Positions 51,925 to 63,368 are shown, numbered from the stretch's first letter. The stretch: 64,000 bases of DNA from Dysosmobacter sp. Marseille-Q4140 (GCA_018228705.1 CP073694.1:1178001-1242000); one strand, 5' to 3'. Notes: generated from the letters alone by a model not told the origin. Program-made: numbers and translations.

Positions 51925-53197
51925 TAAGGGGAAAATCGTTGAGCCGGAATACTGCCGGGATTTTCTTACCCGGTATCCCATGCGCTGCATCAATGAACGC
52001 TTTTATACTGTGGATGGACCGTTGCCGGATGAGAGCAAATTGAAGCGGACGATTTATGAGGAAATCTCGCCCTGGCTTCATGCCAAGGTCGCACAGACGG
52101 TGGAGCAGGTGGTCAAGGCGTTGAAGCTGGCGGCATACACAGACCCGTTGCCCCTGCAATGTGACCGTATCCATGTGGCGAACGGCACTTATTTTCTGGA
52201 CGGTACATTCACAGAGGAAAAAGAATACTGCAACAACCGCTTGTCGGTGCCTTATCGGGCAGATGCTCCCGCACCGGAACAATGGCTGCATTTCCTTTCG
52301 GAACTGTTGGAACCGGAGGACATTCCCGCCTTGCAGGAGTATCTGGGCTACTGCCTGATTCCGTCCACCAAAGGTCAGAAAATGCTCATGCTGATCGGCA
52401 AAGGCGGCGAGGGCAAAAGCCGGATCGGTGTGGTGATGAACGCCATTTTCGGGCTAAACATGAACACCACTTCTATCCAGAAGGTAGAAAACAACCGTTT
52501 CGCCAGAGCAGACCTGGAGGGCAAGTTGCTGATGGTGGACGATGATCTGGATATGAATGCCTTGACCAAAACCAACTATGTAAAATCCATTGTGACAGCA
52601 GAACTGCGAATGGATTTGGAACGGAAGAAAGAGCAGAGCTATCAGGGGCAGCTGTATGCGCGTTTCCTCTGCTTCGGCAACGGGGCATTGACTGCACTTC
52701 ATGACCGTAGCGACGGTTTCTTTCGCCGCCAGATCATTCTGACCACCAAAGATAAGCCTACGGATCGGTTCGATGATCCGTTTCTTGCCGAGAAACTGAT
52801 TGCCGAAAAAGAGGGGATTTTTCTCTGGATGCTGGAGGGATTGCGGAGGCTGATCGTCAATCACTACCACTTCACCATCAGTCAGAGAGCCAAGGACAAT
52901 ATCACTTCCGCTGTTCGGGATGCTAATAACATTCTGGACTTTCTCGATTCTGAGGGTTATGTGTCATTCAAGGCCGATTATGAAGCCAGCACCAAAAATC
53001 TGTATGCAGCCTATAAGCGGTGGTGTGAGGACAACGCAGAAAACCCACTGTCCCCAAAGAGCTTCGCAAATCAGCTCAGCCAAAATGCAGAACGCTACAA
53101 TTTAGAGCCGGTCAATAATCTGCACATCGGCGGTGGGAAGCGATGCCGAGGATATATGGGCATTTATGTTCTGCTCTCACCTGTGGAATTGCAATGA
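51899..53197 (+). CDS. P4-type replicative helicase/primase (SF3)
   Basis: The 432-residue protein has the SF3 helicase core: Walker A IGKGGEGKSR (GKGGEGKS at 167-174), Walker B LLMVDDDLD and the sensor region FLCFGNGALTALHDRSDGFFRRQIIL. It matches the C-terminal part of phage P4 alpha/D5-type proteins found on many integrative elements. The start ATG overlaps the primase-like gene. It and the finger protein presumably replicate the excised element. The reading frame is intact. Confidence 0.85.
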   Translation: MNNPVWIDDKGKIVEPEYCRDFLTRYPMRCINERFYTVDGPLPDESKLKRTIYEEISPWLHAKVAQTVEQVVKALKLAAYTDPLPLQCDRIHVANGTYFLDGTFTEEKEYCNNRLSVPYRADAPAPEQWLHFLSELLEPEDIPALQEYLGYCLIPSTKGQKMLMLIGKGGEGKSRIGVVMNAIFGLNMNTTSIQKVENNRFARADLEGKLLMVDDDLDMNALTKTNYVKSIVTAELRMDLERKKEQSYQGQLYARFLCFGNGALTALHDRSDGFFRRQIILTTKDKPTDRFDDPFLAEKLIAEKEGIFLWMLEGLRRLIVNHYHFTISQRAKDNITSAVRDANNILDFLDSEGYVSFKADYEASTKNLYAAYKRWCEDNAENPLSPKSFANQLSQNAERYNLEPVNNLHIGGGKRCRGYMGIYVLLSPVELQ

Positions 53198-53617
53198 AAC
53201 TTCAAAATCTTCTGTTCGTGCGTTCATACGTTCCTGATCGGGTGCAGCCTGTGGGACGAAGGAACGCACGAACGCAAAAAATCGAAGTTCATTTTTTATT
53301 GTTCGGCTCAGAGGGCGCTCTAAAATCCGCACTTCCCGATCAATGGTTGTGCAAACAGTGAAAAACACTACTGTAAACAGAATGCAAATCATCATTCGGT
53401 GATTTGCGAAACAGTGACGCTGGTATGCGGTAAGGTGACTATTTTCACGGTTTCGCTTGCAAGCCCACCTAATGGCAAAGTCGATGGGGTGCTGTTGCGG
53501 ACAGTTCTTCACAAACGCAGTTCTGAACGATTTTTGAGAAGTAATTAAGATTAACTGTACCGTGCAGCGTGTGTGCTCCACGGCAAACTAACTTTACGAA
53601 AGAATGAGGTATTTTCT
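53198..53617. other. 420-base gene-free region, candidate replication origin
   Basis: No convincing frame is present. The main signal is a perfect 12-bp inverted repeat, GTTCGTGCGTTC at 53214-53225 and GAACGCACGAAC at 53262-53273, followed by an A-rich run and further AT-rich sequence. It lies directly downstream of the helicase gene and before the mobility genes, which is the common place for an origin on such elements, but it could also be a terminator of the replication operon. Confidence 0.5.
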
Positions 53618-53839
53618 ATGAAATCCAATTTAAGAAATGAAATTAAGTCGTACATCGTGCGTTCCGGCTACACGATGCAGAAAGTCGTTGACCTGCTTTC
53701 TGAGGATTACGGCTGGAGCGACAGCGTTTCCAACCTGTCCAACAAGCTCCAGCGGGAGTCTCTGCGGTATGTGGAGGCGGTACAGCTTGCCGACGCCCTT
53801 GGTTATGATCTCGTATGGCAAAAGCGGAGGGACGAATGA
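53618..53839 (+). CDS. Small HTH-type element protein
   Basis: The 73-residue protein starts MKSNLRNEIKSYIVRSGYTMQKVVDLLSED (ATG 53618). The pattern SGYTMQKVVDLLSEDYGWSDSVSNLSNKLQRESLRYVEAVQLADALGYDL resembles an XRE-like helix-turn-helix and is conserved on serine-recombinase elements. It lies before the oriT and MobV relaxase, so it could regulate transfer. Its stop overlaps the next start. Confidence 0.7.
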   Translation: MKSNLRNEIKSYIVRSGYTMQKVVDLLSEDYGWSDSVSNLSNKLQRESLRYVEAVQLADALGYDLVWQKRRDE

Positions 53840-54228
53840 TGCCTGTCGTTCTTGCCCACCGCATCTCCCGTCCCCATCGAAAAATCCGCAGATTTGGAGA
53901 TGGATGGCAGAGTGGATTTGCAAAATCTGCTCTGCCTGTGAGCGGCAGAAATGAAGCAATCGAGATTGCGGAGATGCTGTCGGTCACACTGCCTTTTGAG
54001 GATTTGGGTGCCACACACAAGCCTCTAAAGGCGTCAAGGCATCCGCAGATGCCGCATTCCCCCTCGGAGAGCCCACGGCACTTTGCAGCCCTTCGGGATG
54101 AAAGTGTCATAGGTTATTACACTTCCCGCAGGAAGTGCATCCCCGGCCCTCAGCCGTCTGCCGCACAATGGAAAGGAGCTGATTTTTATGGCAAGAAACG
54201 ACGGAATCGACCGCACCTTTGCCCGTAA
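53836..54228 (+). CDS. Possible small ORF overlapping the oriT region (low confidence)
   Basis: A 130-codon frame starts at ATGATG overlapping the HTH-gene stop and ends inside the relaxase gene. The start coupling looks real, but the protein (MMPVVLAHRISRPHRKIRRF..., basic, Pro-rich) shows no known domain, the frame runs across the candidate oriT and overlaps the relaxase start by 41 bases. It may be a chance open frame. Confidence 0.25.
   Translation: MMPVVLAHRISRPHRKIRRFGDGWQSGFAKSALPVSGRNEAIEIAEMLSVTLPFEDLGATHKPLKASRHPQMPHSPSESPRHFAALRDESVIGYYTSRRKCIPGPQPSAAQWKGADFYGKKRRNRPHLCP
54102..54137. other. Candidate origin of transfer (oriT)
   Basis: Upstream of the MobV relaxase, AAGTGT (54102-54107) pairs with ACACTT (54119-54124), and CACTTCC (54120-54126) pairs with GGAAGTG (54131-54137), giving two nested inverted repeats in 36 bases. 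MobV relaxases nick at such inverted-repeat sites just upstream of their own gene. The nick base cannot be named. Confidence 0.5.
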
Positions 54229-55453
54229 CCAGGACTTGCCCACCCTCGATGATGTGGCGAAGGTGCAGGAGCATAACGAACGAGAAAAAGACAGCTACTC
54301 CAACCAGGATATTGATACCTCCCAGACCTACCGGAATATCCACTTCAAAGCTCCTACCGACAGCTATGCCGCTATGTTCGATCAGATGATTGCCGATGGC
54401 GTCATCTCCACCCGTGGCCTGAAAGCCGATGCGGTGAAATACGGGGAACTGATTTTTGATGTGAACTCCGCTTACTTTCACAATCACGGCGGATATGAAT
54501 ATGCCAAGCAATTCTACACCGACGCATACAAAGCTGCCGTAGAGATCGTGGGCGGTGAGCAGTATATCCTCTCTGCCGTCATGCACGCCGATGAGCGCAA
54601 CCGAGCCATGTCGGAAGCTCTGGGGCAGGATGTGTATCACTACCACCTTCATGTGGTCTATGTCCCGGTGGTGGAAAAACAGATTCTCTGGTCGAAGCGG
54701 TGCAAGGATAAGTCCCTTGTAGGTACAGTCAAGGAGACCATTATGCAGGTCAGCCGCAGTAAAAAGTGGGAATCCAAAGTTGCTCTGGATGAACAGGGCA
54801 ATCCGCTTCTGACCTCCAAGGGCAAGAAAGTTCTGCGGACATCGTACAGTGTCCTGCAAGACGATTTCTTCAACTATATGAAAGCTGCCGGATATACCGA
54901 TGTGGAGCGTGGAGAGCGTGGCAGCACTGAAGAACATCTGACTGTGACCCAGTTCAAGGTGGCACAGGAGCAGCAGCGGCTGGAAGATGTGACCGCCCAA
55001 ATCGCTCAGACAGAACAGGCGCTGGACACCGCACAGGCTGCCGTTGAGAAAAAGCACAAGGAGCTGCAATCCCTGCAAAAGCAGGCCAAAGAACAGCGTA
55101 CTGCCGCCCTGACGGTACAGGAAATCCGCTCCATGGGGAAAAAGACGATCACCGGCAACATCACTCTGACCCCATCCGAGTGTAACACGCTCAAGGATTA
55201 TGCGGCCAATGGGATTCTTGCCAAGGCGGAAAACAGCCGTTTGGAGGAAAAACTGCAACAAGCGCAAAAGAGCGTCGCTGTCTGGAAACAGCGATATGAA
55301 TTACTGAAAGAACAGGCACGGCCTTATCTGGAAGCTGTCAAGCTCGCACCCGAAAAGGTGCGGGCTTTTCTTGACGCCATTTTGACACGAACTCGGCAAA
55401 CAAAGCAACACGATCAATCTTCCCGCCGCAAATCGCAAGATATGGAGCTTTAA
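54188..55453 (+). CDS. MobV/Pre-type relaxase
   Basis: This protein nicks and covalently binds oriT to start conjugative transfer of the element. The 421-residue product starts MARNDGIDRTFARNQDLPTLDD. MobV motifs: VMHADERNRA with His133, and the metal triad HYHLHVVYVP (His151, His153, His155). A central coiled coil (about 255-310) and a helical C-terminus follow. Mobilizable Tn4451-type elements carry a related protein next to the recombinase. There are no coupling or secretion genes, so a helper element is needed. Confidence 0.88.
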   Translation: MARNDGIDRTFARNQDLPTLDDVAKVQEHNEREKDSYSNQDIDTSQTYRNIHFKAPTDSYAAMFDQMIADGVISTRGLKADAVKYGELIFDVNSAYFHNHGGYEYAKQFYTDAYKAAVEIVGGEQYILSAVMHADERNRAMSEALGQDVYHYHLHVVYVPVVEKQILWSKRCKDKSLVGTVKETIMQVSRSKKWESKVALDEQGNPLLTSKGKKVLRTSYSVLQDDFFNYMKAAGYTDVERGERGSTEEHLTVTQFKVAQEQQRLEDVTAQIAQTEQALDTAQAAVEKKHKELQSLQKQAKEQRTAALTVQEIRSMGKKTITGNITLTPSECNTLKDYAANGILAKAENSRLEEKLQQAQKSVAVWKQRYELLKEQARPYLEAVKLAPEKVRAFLDAILTRTRQTKQHDQSSRRKSQDMEL

Positions 55454-55472
55454 CAGAAAGGAATTTTTGCTT

Positions 55473-57526
<2,054 letters not shown>

Positions 57527-57567
57527 CCATTGCGGTCACACCGTTCTCTGCCCCTCGCAAAGCTAAA

Positions 57568-57590
57568 TAGTACCTTATCACTATTAAGCC
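57568..57590 (-). repeat. Right terminal inverted repeat of the element
   Basis: The last 23 bases, ending AGTGATAAGG-type sequence on the minus strand (GGCTTAATAGTGATAAGG), mirror the left end. The inner part AATAGT and ACTATT is itself an inverted repeat. Confidence 0.85.
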
Positions 57591-57610
57591 TTGTGCGGCG
57601 GGGCTTTTTT
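57590..57610. terminator. Right arm of the split bidirectional terminator
   Basis: CTTG overlaps the junction (C57590 to G57593) and TGCGGCGGGGCTTTTTT follows. Together with the left arm at 40884-40903 it rebuilds one terminator. Alone it can still pair AAGCC with GGCTT as a weak hairpin. It is 11 bases past the ZIP gene stop. Confidence 0.85.
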
Positions 57611-57620
57611 CATGTTCTCA

Positions 57621-58349
57621 CTATGCATACACTACCATCAGTCCAGTCACAATGCCCAACACGGCAGCCAAGGCCGGCATCCGTGACTGCCAGAGTGTCA
57701 GTGCCTCCGGCAGCAGCTCTCCAAACACCACATACAGCATGGCGCCGGAGGCGAATCCCAGCGTCACCGCCAGCCCCACCGGCCCCAGGGTCCCCAGCTG
57801 ATATCCCAGCGCCGCACCGGCCACGGTGGGCACGCCTGTGGCCGCCGCAGCGGCCATCGCCCAGATCCGGGGCAGATTCGCGGCCCGCAGCGGCCCAGCC
57901 ACCGCCATGCCCTCCGGAATGTTGTGCAGGGCAATCACACCCGCCAAAGCCACCCCTCCGGCGCCCTCCCTGCCTCCGGAGGCAAAGGCCGCCCCGATCA
58001 CCATGCCCTCCGGCACATTGTGCAGAGCTACCGCCGCTGCCAGCGCTGCTCCGGCAGCGGCCAGGCCATGGGCGCCCCGCCGCTCCAGCAGCTGCTCCAA
58101 CCCTTCCACGGCCCCATGTCCCGCCAGCACCGCCGCCGCGGTCAGGGCCAATCCCATTCGCCCACCGGCGCCCACAGCCTCCGCCAGCAGGTCGCAGCAC
58201 ACCACCGCCGTCATGACCCCGGCAGCAAAGCTCAGCAGCAGGCTCACCATCCGGGGCGAGTCTCGCCGCAGCAAACACGCGATCCCGCCTCCCAGGCCCG
58301 TACCGCCGATCCCCGCCAGCCCTGTGGCCGCCACCGCTGTCCAGAACAT
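57621..58349 (-). CDS. ZIP-family divalent metal transporter
   Basis: The protein moves zinc or related metals into the cytoplasm. The 242-residue product starts MFWTAVAATGLAGIGGTGL (ATG at 58347-58349, seven bases after AGGAGG) and has eight hydrophobic spans. It carries the two metal-site motifs ALHNVPEGMVIGAAF and ALHNIPEGMAVAGPL, plus a short His-poor loop. It is convergent with cstA, and its terminator has been split by the mobile element. Confidence 0.92.
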   Translation of the reverse strand: MFWTAVAATGLAGIGGTGLGGGIACLLRRDSPRMVSLLLSFAAGVMTAVVCCDLLAEAVGAGGRMGLALTAAAVLAGHGAVEGLEQLLERRGAHGLAAAGAALAAAVALHNVPEGMVIGAAFASGGREGAGGVALAGVIALHNIPEGMAVAGPLRAANLPRIWAMAAAAATGVPTVAGAALGYQLGTLGPVGLAVTLGFASGAMLYVVFGELLPEALTLWQSRMPALAAVLGIVTGLMVVYA

Positions 58350-58371
58350 TCCTCCACCTCCTTCAAAGCGC

Positions 58372-58409
58372 ACAAAAGCGGGAAGGCAGCTTCCGCCGCT
58401 TCCCGCTTT
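58372..58409 (-). terminator. Terminator after the antiporter-subunit gene array
   Basis: On the minus strand the arms AAAGCGGGAAG and CTTCCCGCTTT flank a GC-rich loop and are followed by TGTGC. It ends the four-gene array 20 bases past its last stop and isolates it from the ZIP gene. Confidence 0.75.
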
Positions 58410-58428
58410 CGTATGGCGCCTCTGCGCC

Positions 58429-60372
58429 TCAGATCAGAATATAAATCAGCAGGATCACCAATCCCAGGCCGGACAGCAGCAGGTCGAAGGAGAAGGTCTC
58501 CTCCACCAGGAACCGCCGGGGCTTTCTGCCGTACACGCCGAAGTCCTCGTTCCGCTTGGGCACGAAAATGCCCGGCGCCTTGGTGAAGAGGATCCGCTCT
58601 CCGACCAGCACCACCAGATCTCCCAAAGAGGCCAGTACCCTGGCGCACAGGGCTCCGGCAAAGGCCAGTCCCCGCAGCACGGGCCGGTACACCCGGTCCT
58701 CCAGATCCGCCCAGGCGGGCCAGCGATCCACATAGACCCGCTCGCTGCCCTCCTGCTTCATCAGCAGCTGCCGCACCACCAGCAGATACACCGCCGCGCC
58801 GATCCCCAGGGAGATGCAACTGCCCTTGAGATTGACCCAGGTGAAGTAGTGGACGGCGTGGCCCTCGTCCGCCGCCAAAAAGGCCGCGGCCCACCGGGCA
58901 ATGGGCTCCGTGGTCCGTCCCGGCGTCACGCCAAGCCCCAGCAGCATCGCCGCGCCGCAGCACAGCACCGCCTGGGTCCAGGAAGACATATACTCCCGAA
59001 CGCCGATCCGCTGTCCCACCGCCCGGGGGGAGGCAAAGATCGCCACGAACAGCTTGGTCATGTAGGCCGCCGTCAGGCCGCCGGAGATCAGGAAGATCCA
59101 CTCCACCGCCTGGAACGGCGCCGCGGAGAGCCCCTCGTGCTCCAGCAGGTGGATGTACTCCACGATGCCCTCGTGAAGCAGCGTCTTGCTGACGTAGCCG
59201 GAAAAGCCCGGCACACCGGCGATGGAGGCCGCCGCCACGAAGAAGGTCCCCTTCAGCCACAGGCGGTTGCGGCCCCAGCCCCGGATGGCGTTGAGGTCCA
59301 GGGTGTGGGTATTCACGTACACCACGCCCGCCGCCACGAACAGCACCAGCTTGATGAGGCTGTGGTTGAGCATGTGCAGCACGGTGCCCCAGGCCGCCAG
59401 GGCGTTCTCCCCGTCCAGATACCCCTGCATGGCCACGCCCACCAGGATAAACCCGATTTGGGACATGGAGGAGCAGGCCAGGGTCCGCTTGAGGTCGATG
59501 GAAAACAGCGCCAGCACGGCCCCCAGGGCCATGGTCACGGTCCCCAGGACCAGTATCACTCTATTCCACGGCACGTCGGCCCAGAACAAAAAGCGGGACA
59601 CGATCAGCACGCCGAACACGCCGCTCTTGGTCAGGATGCCGCTGAGCAACGCCGACGCCGGCGCCGGCGCCACAGGATGGGCCTTGGGCAGCCAAATGTG
59701 CAGGGGGAACATGCCCGCCTTGGCGCCGAAGCCCACCAGGCAGCAGGCCCCGGCCCCGTAGAGCTCCCACCGGTCCTCCGCCGCCACTGCAGCGGCCAGC
59801 TCCGGCAGCCGGGCAAACTCCAGGGACCCCAGCAGGTGGCCCAGCCACAAGAGACCCACCAGCAGCGTCATGCCGCCGATGACCGCCACCGCCAGATACG
59901 TCTCTGCGGCCCGCAGGGCCTGGGGCGTCTCATTCTGCGCCACCCACACGTAAGAGGTGAAGGACATCATCTCGAAGAACACGAACAGTGTAAAGAGATC
60001 TCCCGCCAGAAACACGCCCATCAGGGCCCCCTGGGTCAGCAGCCAGAAGAAATAATACCGGTTGCAGCCCTCGGCGGAGGCAAAATAGGGCGGGGACACC
60101 GCGCCGGTGCCCACCCACAGCGCCGCCGCCACTGCCGCCAGCAGCCGTCCCAGACTCCCGGCGGCGAAGGACAGCCCCAGGCCGCAGACACCCGGCAGGA
60201 TCAACTCCGCCGCCGGAAGGAACAGCAGCACCAGCGCCGCCGCCAGCTCCGCCAGCGGCACCAGCTGGATAAAGCGGTCCCGCAGGCCCCGGTCCCGGCG
60301 CCGCAGGGGGAACACCACCGGCGCCATGGCCATGGGGAACAGGATCAGAAACAGCATCAAACCTTGCGCCAT
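58429..60372 (-). CDS. Proton-translocating complex I/Mrp-type antiporter subunit, long form
   Basis: An integral membrane subunit of the NuoL/M/N-MrpA/D superfamily. The start is MAQGLMLFLILFPMAMAPV (ATG at 60370-60372), giving 647 residues and about 15 spans. Conserved channel residues: Glu134 in LFVFFEMMS, Lys218 in GFGAKAGMFPLHIWLPKAHPVAPAPASALLSG, and ILTKSGV. A C-terminal extension (VYRPVLRGLAFAGALCARVLASLGDL, then a lone final span) makes it NuoL-length. It is the last gene of the array, 16 bases after the next. Confidence 0.88.
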   Translation of the reverse strand: MAQGLMLFLILFPMAMAPVVFPLRRRDRGLRDRFIQLVPLAELAAALVLLFLPAAELILPGVCGLGLSFAAGSLGRLLAAVAAALWVGTGAVSPPYFASAEGCNRYYFFWLLTQGALMGVFLAGDLFTLFVFFEMMSFTSYVWVAQNETPQALRAAETYLAVAVIGGMTLLVGLLWLGHLLGSLEFARLPELAAAVAAEDRWELYGAGACCLVGFGAKAGMFPLHIWLPKAHPVAPAPASALLSGILTKSGVFGVLIVSRFLFWADVPWNRVILVLGTVTMALGAVLALFSIDLKRTLACSSMSQIGFILVGVAMQGYLDGENALAAWGTVLHMLNHSLIKLVLFVAAGVVYVNTHTLDLNAIRGWGRNRLWLKGTFFVAAASIAGVPGFSGYVSKTLLHEGIVEYIHLLEHEGLSAAPFQAVEWIFLISGGLTAAYMTKLFVAIFASPRAVGQRIGVREYMSSWTQAVLCCGAAMLLGLGVTPGRTTEPIARWAAAFLAADEGHAVHYFTWVNLKGSCISLGIGAAVYLLVVRQLLMKQEGSERVYVDRWPAWADLEDRVYRPVLRGLAFAGALCARVLASLGDLVVLVGERILFTKAPGIFVPKRNEDFGVYGRKPRRFLVEETFSFDLLLSGLGLVILLIYILI

Positions 60373-60388
60373 CGTCTCTCCCCCTTCC

Positions 60389-61876
60389 TCACAGCACGCC
60401 CTGGCCCACCAGCTGCAAAAAGCCGATGACCAGGTCGGAGCAAAGCGCCAGAAGGACACCGGAGGCCGTCAGGGCCAGCAGCGGGACCTTCATGGCCCAG
60501 CCCGGGTCCCGCACCTGGTCCAGCACCGCCCGGTCCAGCTCCCCGATGGGGAAATAGGCCCGGGCCACGATGGTGATGAGATACAGCGTGGTCAGCAGCG
60601 TGGACAGGATCAGCGCCCCCAGGCCCGCGTAGGCCAGGGGATTGACGGAGGCCACCGCCCCCTCGGCAATCATCCACTTTCCGGCAAAGCCCCCCAGGGG
60701 CGGCACACCGATCAAAGCGAAGGAGGACACCGTGAAGGTGCCGAACACCACCGGCATCACCCGGCCGAAATCCTCCAGCTCGTAGACATACTCCCGCCCC
60801 TGGTGCAAAATGGCGCCGGCGCAGCAGAACATGGTGATCTTGGTGAAGGCGTGGTAGACCATGTGGGTCATGCCGCCCACCAGCCCCGCCGGACTCATCA
60901 GCGTCAGGGCAAAGAGGATATAGGAGAGGTTGCTGACGGTAGAAAAGGCCAGCCGCCGCTTCAGGTGCGGTGTCCGCAGCGACCGGGCAGAGCCGTAGAC
61001 GATGGTAATGATGGTGGCGGTCATGACCACGGTCTGTGCCCAGGTCCCCCGCAGGAAGTCCGCCCCGAAGCCGAAGTAAATGAGCCGCAGCACGGCGAAG
61101 GCGCCTGCTTTCACCACCGCCACTGCGTGGAGCAGGGCGCTGACCGGCGTGGGCGCCACGGAGGCGTCCGGCAGCCAGCCGTGAAAGGGGAACAGCGCCG
61201 CCTTGACGCCGAAGCCGAAGAAGGCCGCCACAAAGGCCACCAGCAGCGTACTCTCGCTGCCGGCCACCCGGGCCGGGTCCAGCACACCGCCGTAGGTGAA
61301 GTTCAGATGCCCCACGCCGTAGTTGAGCAAAAACACGATGCCGATAAAGGCAAAGGCCGCCCCCGACAGGGAGTAGATGATGTATTTGCGCCCGGCGTAC
61401 CGGGCCTTTTCATCCATGGCGTGCATGACCAGCGGCAGCGTGGCCAGGGTCAGCAGTTCATAGAAGAAGTACAGCGACAAAAAGTCCTCGGAGTAGGCGA
61501 TGCCCAGCACCACACCGTAGGCCATGAGCCAAAAGCTGAAAAAGCGGCTCTCATGGCCCTCATGGGACATGTAGTCCAATGCGTACACCGTCACCAGCGG
61601 CCACAGGAAGGACACGATGGCCCCGTACACCATGGAGGCCCCGTCGATCCGCAGGGAGATGGAGAAGCTCTCGGAAAAGCGCACCAGGATACAGGCCAGG
61701 GCGGCAGATCCCTTGGCATAGGTGATCAGGATACAGAGGAAGGAGAGCACGGAAGTGACCAGGGCGGAGGCCGTCACATAGATGCTTCGGACCCGGCGGT
61801 CCTTGGGCTGCGCCACCAGCAGCACCAAACCCAGCAGCATGGGCACCAGAATAGGCAGCGTCAAAAACCGGTGCAT
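60389..61876 (-). CDS. Complex I/Mrp-type antiporter subunit
   Basis: The 495-residue product starts MHRFLTLPILVPMLLGLVLLVAQPKDRR and has about 14 spans. Conserved Glu140 in LYFFYELLTLATLPL and Lys225 in FGVKAALFPFHGWLPDASVAPTPVSALLHAVAVVKAG are present, so the proton path is intact. It is closest in pattern to NuoM/MrpD-type subunits. Spacing from the gene before it is 40 bases. Confidence 0.88.
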   Translation of the reverse strand: MHRFLTLPILVPMLLGLVLLVAQPKDRRVRSIYVTASALVTSVLSFLCILITYAKGSAALACILVRFSESFSISLRIDGASMVYGAIVSFLWPLVTVYALDYMSHEGHESRFFSFWLMAYGVVLGIAYSEDFLSLYFFYELLTLATLPLVMHAMDEKARYAGRKYIIYSLSGAAFAFIGIVFLLNYGVGHLNFTYGGVLDPARVAGSESTLLVAFVAAFFGFGVKAALFPFHGWLPDASVAPTPVSALLHAVAVVKAGAFAVLRLIYFGFGADFLRGTWAQTVVMTATIITIVYGSARSLRTPHLKRRLAFSTVSNLSYILFALTLMSPAGLVGGMTHMVYHAFTKITMFCCAGAILHQGREYVYELEDFGRVMPVVFGTFTVSSFALIGVPPLGGFAGKWMIAEGAVASVNPLAYAGLGALILSTLLTTLYLITIVARAYFPIGELDRAVLDQVRDPGWAMKVPLLALTASGVLLALCSDLVIGFLQLVGQGVL

Positions 61877-61916
61877 CCGATCTCCCTCCTCTCACAAAAA
61901 TTCCAGGGCCGCTCCC

Positions 61917-63368
61917 TCACGGAAACAGTCCTCCAGCCAGCTCCCCCAGCCATCCGGTCACCGCGCCGGGCACCAGGCCCAGCACCACCGCCGCAGCGGC
62001 AAAGGCCACCAGGGGCCAGCGCATCCAAGGCCCCACTTCCCTGCGCTCGGCGATATAGTCCTTTCCAGGAAAAAAACCGTCCGTCACGATGGGCAGCAGG
62101 TATCCCGCCGTCAGCAGGGCCGACACCACCAGCACCGCCATTCCCGCCGCGCTGAACAGCCCCACCGGCGCCTCCAGTCCTGCGGAGACCAGATACCACT
62201 TGCTGACAAAGCCCGCCATGGGGGGAATCCCGATCAGGGACAGCGCCGCCAGGGTAAAGCACCACATGCTCACCGGCATCCGCTTGCCGATGCCCCGCAG
62301 CTGGTCCACCCGTGTGTAGTTGGTGGAAAAGATGATGGCGCCCGCCGCCAGGAACAGCGCGTCCTTGGCCACGGCGTGGAAGATCATCTGGGTCATGGCC
62401 GCCTGGACTCCGGCCGGGGTCAGCAGCAGCAGTCCGAACAGCACATAGGACACCTGGCTCACGGTGGAGTAGGCCAGCCGCCGCTTGAGCTGCTTTTCCC
62501 GGTAGGCCAGCATGGACCCCACGAACACCGTAGTCAGCGCCAGGGTCAGCAGCACATACTGAGGCCAGCTGCCCCGGAGAAACTCCGGCCCGAACATGTA
62601 GTAGGTGACCCGGATCACCGCCAGCACGCCGCCCTTGGTGATGACGCCGGAGAGCACGGCGGAAGCCGGTGCCGGAGCCACCGGGTGGGCGGAGGGGAGC
62701 CAGGCCTGCATGGGCACCATGCCCGCCTTGGCGCCGAAGCCCACAATCATCAGGCAGTATGCCGCCAGCAGCAGCTCCCGGTGCTGGGCGGACCGGGCCG
62801 GATCCATGACGCCGCCGGCAGCGAAGTCCGGCGCCGCCAGATAGTAGGCCACGAAGAAATACCCGATCAGAGCCATACCGGCGCCGAACACCGAATAGCC
62901 CAGGTACTTGAACCCCGCCCGCCGGGCAGCGGCGGTGGATGTGTGCAGCACCAGCGGCACGGTGATCAGGGACATGACCTCAAAGAACATGTACAGCGTC
63001 ACGAAGTTAGCCGCCATGGCAAGGCCCATCAGCACACCCAGGGTCATGGTGTAGAACCCCAGGAACTGCCGCTCCCGGCCGGCGTGGCGGATATAGGGGA
63101 AGGCGAACAGCAGCACCGGCACCCAGATGCAGACGCAAAGCAGCATGAAAAACCGGGCCAGGCCGTCGGTCCGCAGCGCCAGGTGCAGCGCCCCCTGGAT
63201 GGTCAGCAGCACCAGCCGCCGCTCCGGCAGCAGGCACGCCACCGCTGCCAGGACCGCCGTAGCCAGGATCACCGTCAGGGCCAGCCGGTCACGGAGCTGT
63301 TCACTTTTTTGCCGGAACACAAAGATCCCGCCTATCAGAGGCACCAGGATCGGCAGCAGCAGCACCAT
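61917..63368 (-). CDS. Complex I/Mrp-type antiporter subunit
   Basis: The 483-residue product starts MVLLLPILVPLIGGIFVFRQ and shows Glu130 in LYMFFEVMSLITVPL, Lys214 in GFGAKAGMVPMQAWLPSAHPVAPAPASAVLSG and Lys245 in VITKGGV. It is NuoN/MrpD-like in length. It overlaps neither neighbour, with gaps of 34 and 40 bases. It is a third paralog in a row. Confidence 0.88.
   Translation of the reverse strand: MVLLLPILVPLIGGIFVFRQKSEQLRDRLALTVILATAVLAAVACLLPERRLVLLTIQGALHLALRTDGLARFFMLLCVCIWVPVLLFAFPYIRHAGRERQFLGFYTMTLGVLMGLAMAANFVTLYMFFEVMSLITVPLVLHTSTAAARRAGFKYLGYSVFGAGMALIGYFFVAYYLAAPDFAAGGVMDPARSAQHRELLLAAYCLMIVGFGAKAGMVPMQAWLPSAHPVAPAPASAVLSGVITKGGVLAVIRVTYYMFGPEFLRGSWPQYVLLTLALTTVFVGSMLAYREKQLKRRLAYSTVSQVSYVLFGLLLLTPAGVQAAMTQMIFHAVAKDALFLAAGAIIFSTNYTRVDQLRGIGKRMPVSMWCFTLAALSLIGIPPMAGFVSKWYLVSAGLEAPVGLFSAAGMAVLVVSALLTAGYLLPIVTDGFFPGKDYIAERREVGPWMRWPLVAFAAAAVVLGLVPGAVTGWLGELAGGLFP

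Noticed and set aside
57826..60429. Long plus-strand open frames (about 860 codons here, and others at 60107-62155 and 61782-63503) opposite the antiporter genes
   Set aside because: They are rich in His, Gln, Pro, Arg and Gly, have no membrane or domain pattern, and mirror the GC-rich third positions of the real membrane-protein genes on the other strand.
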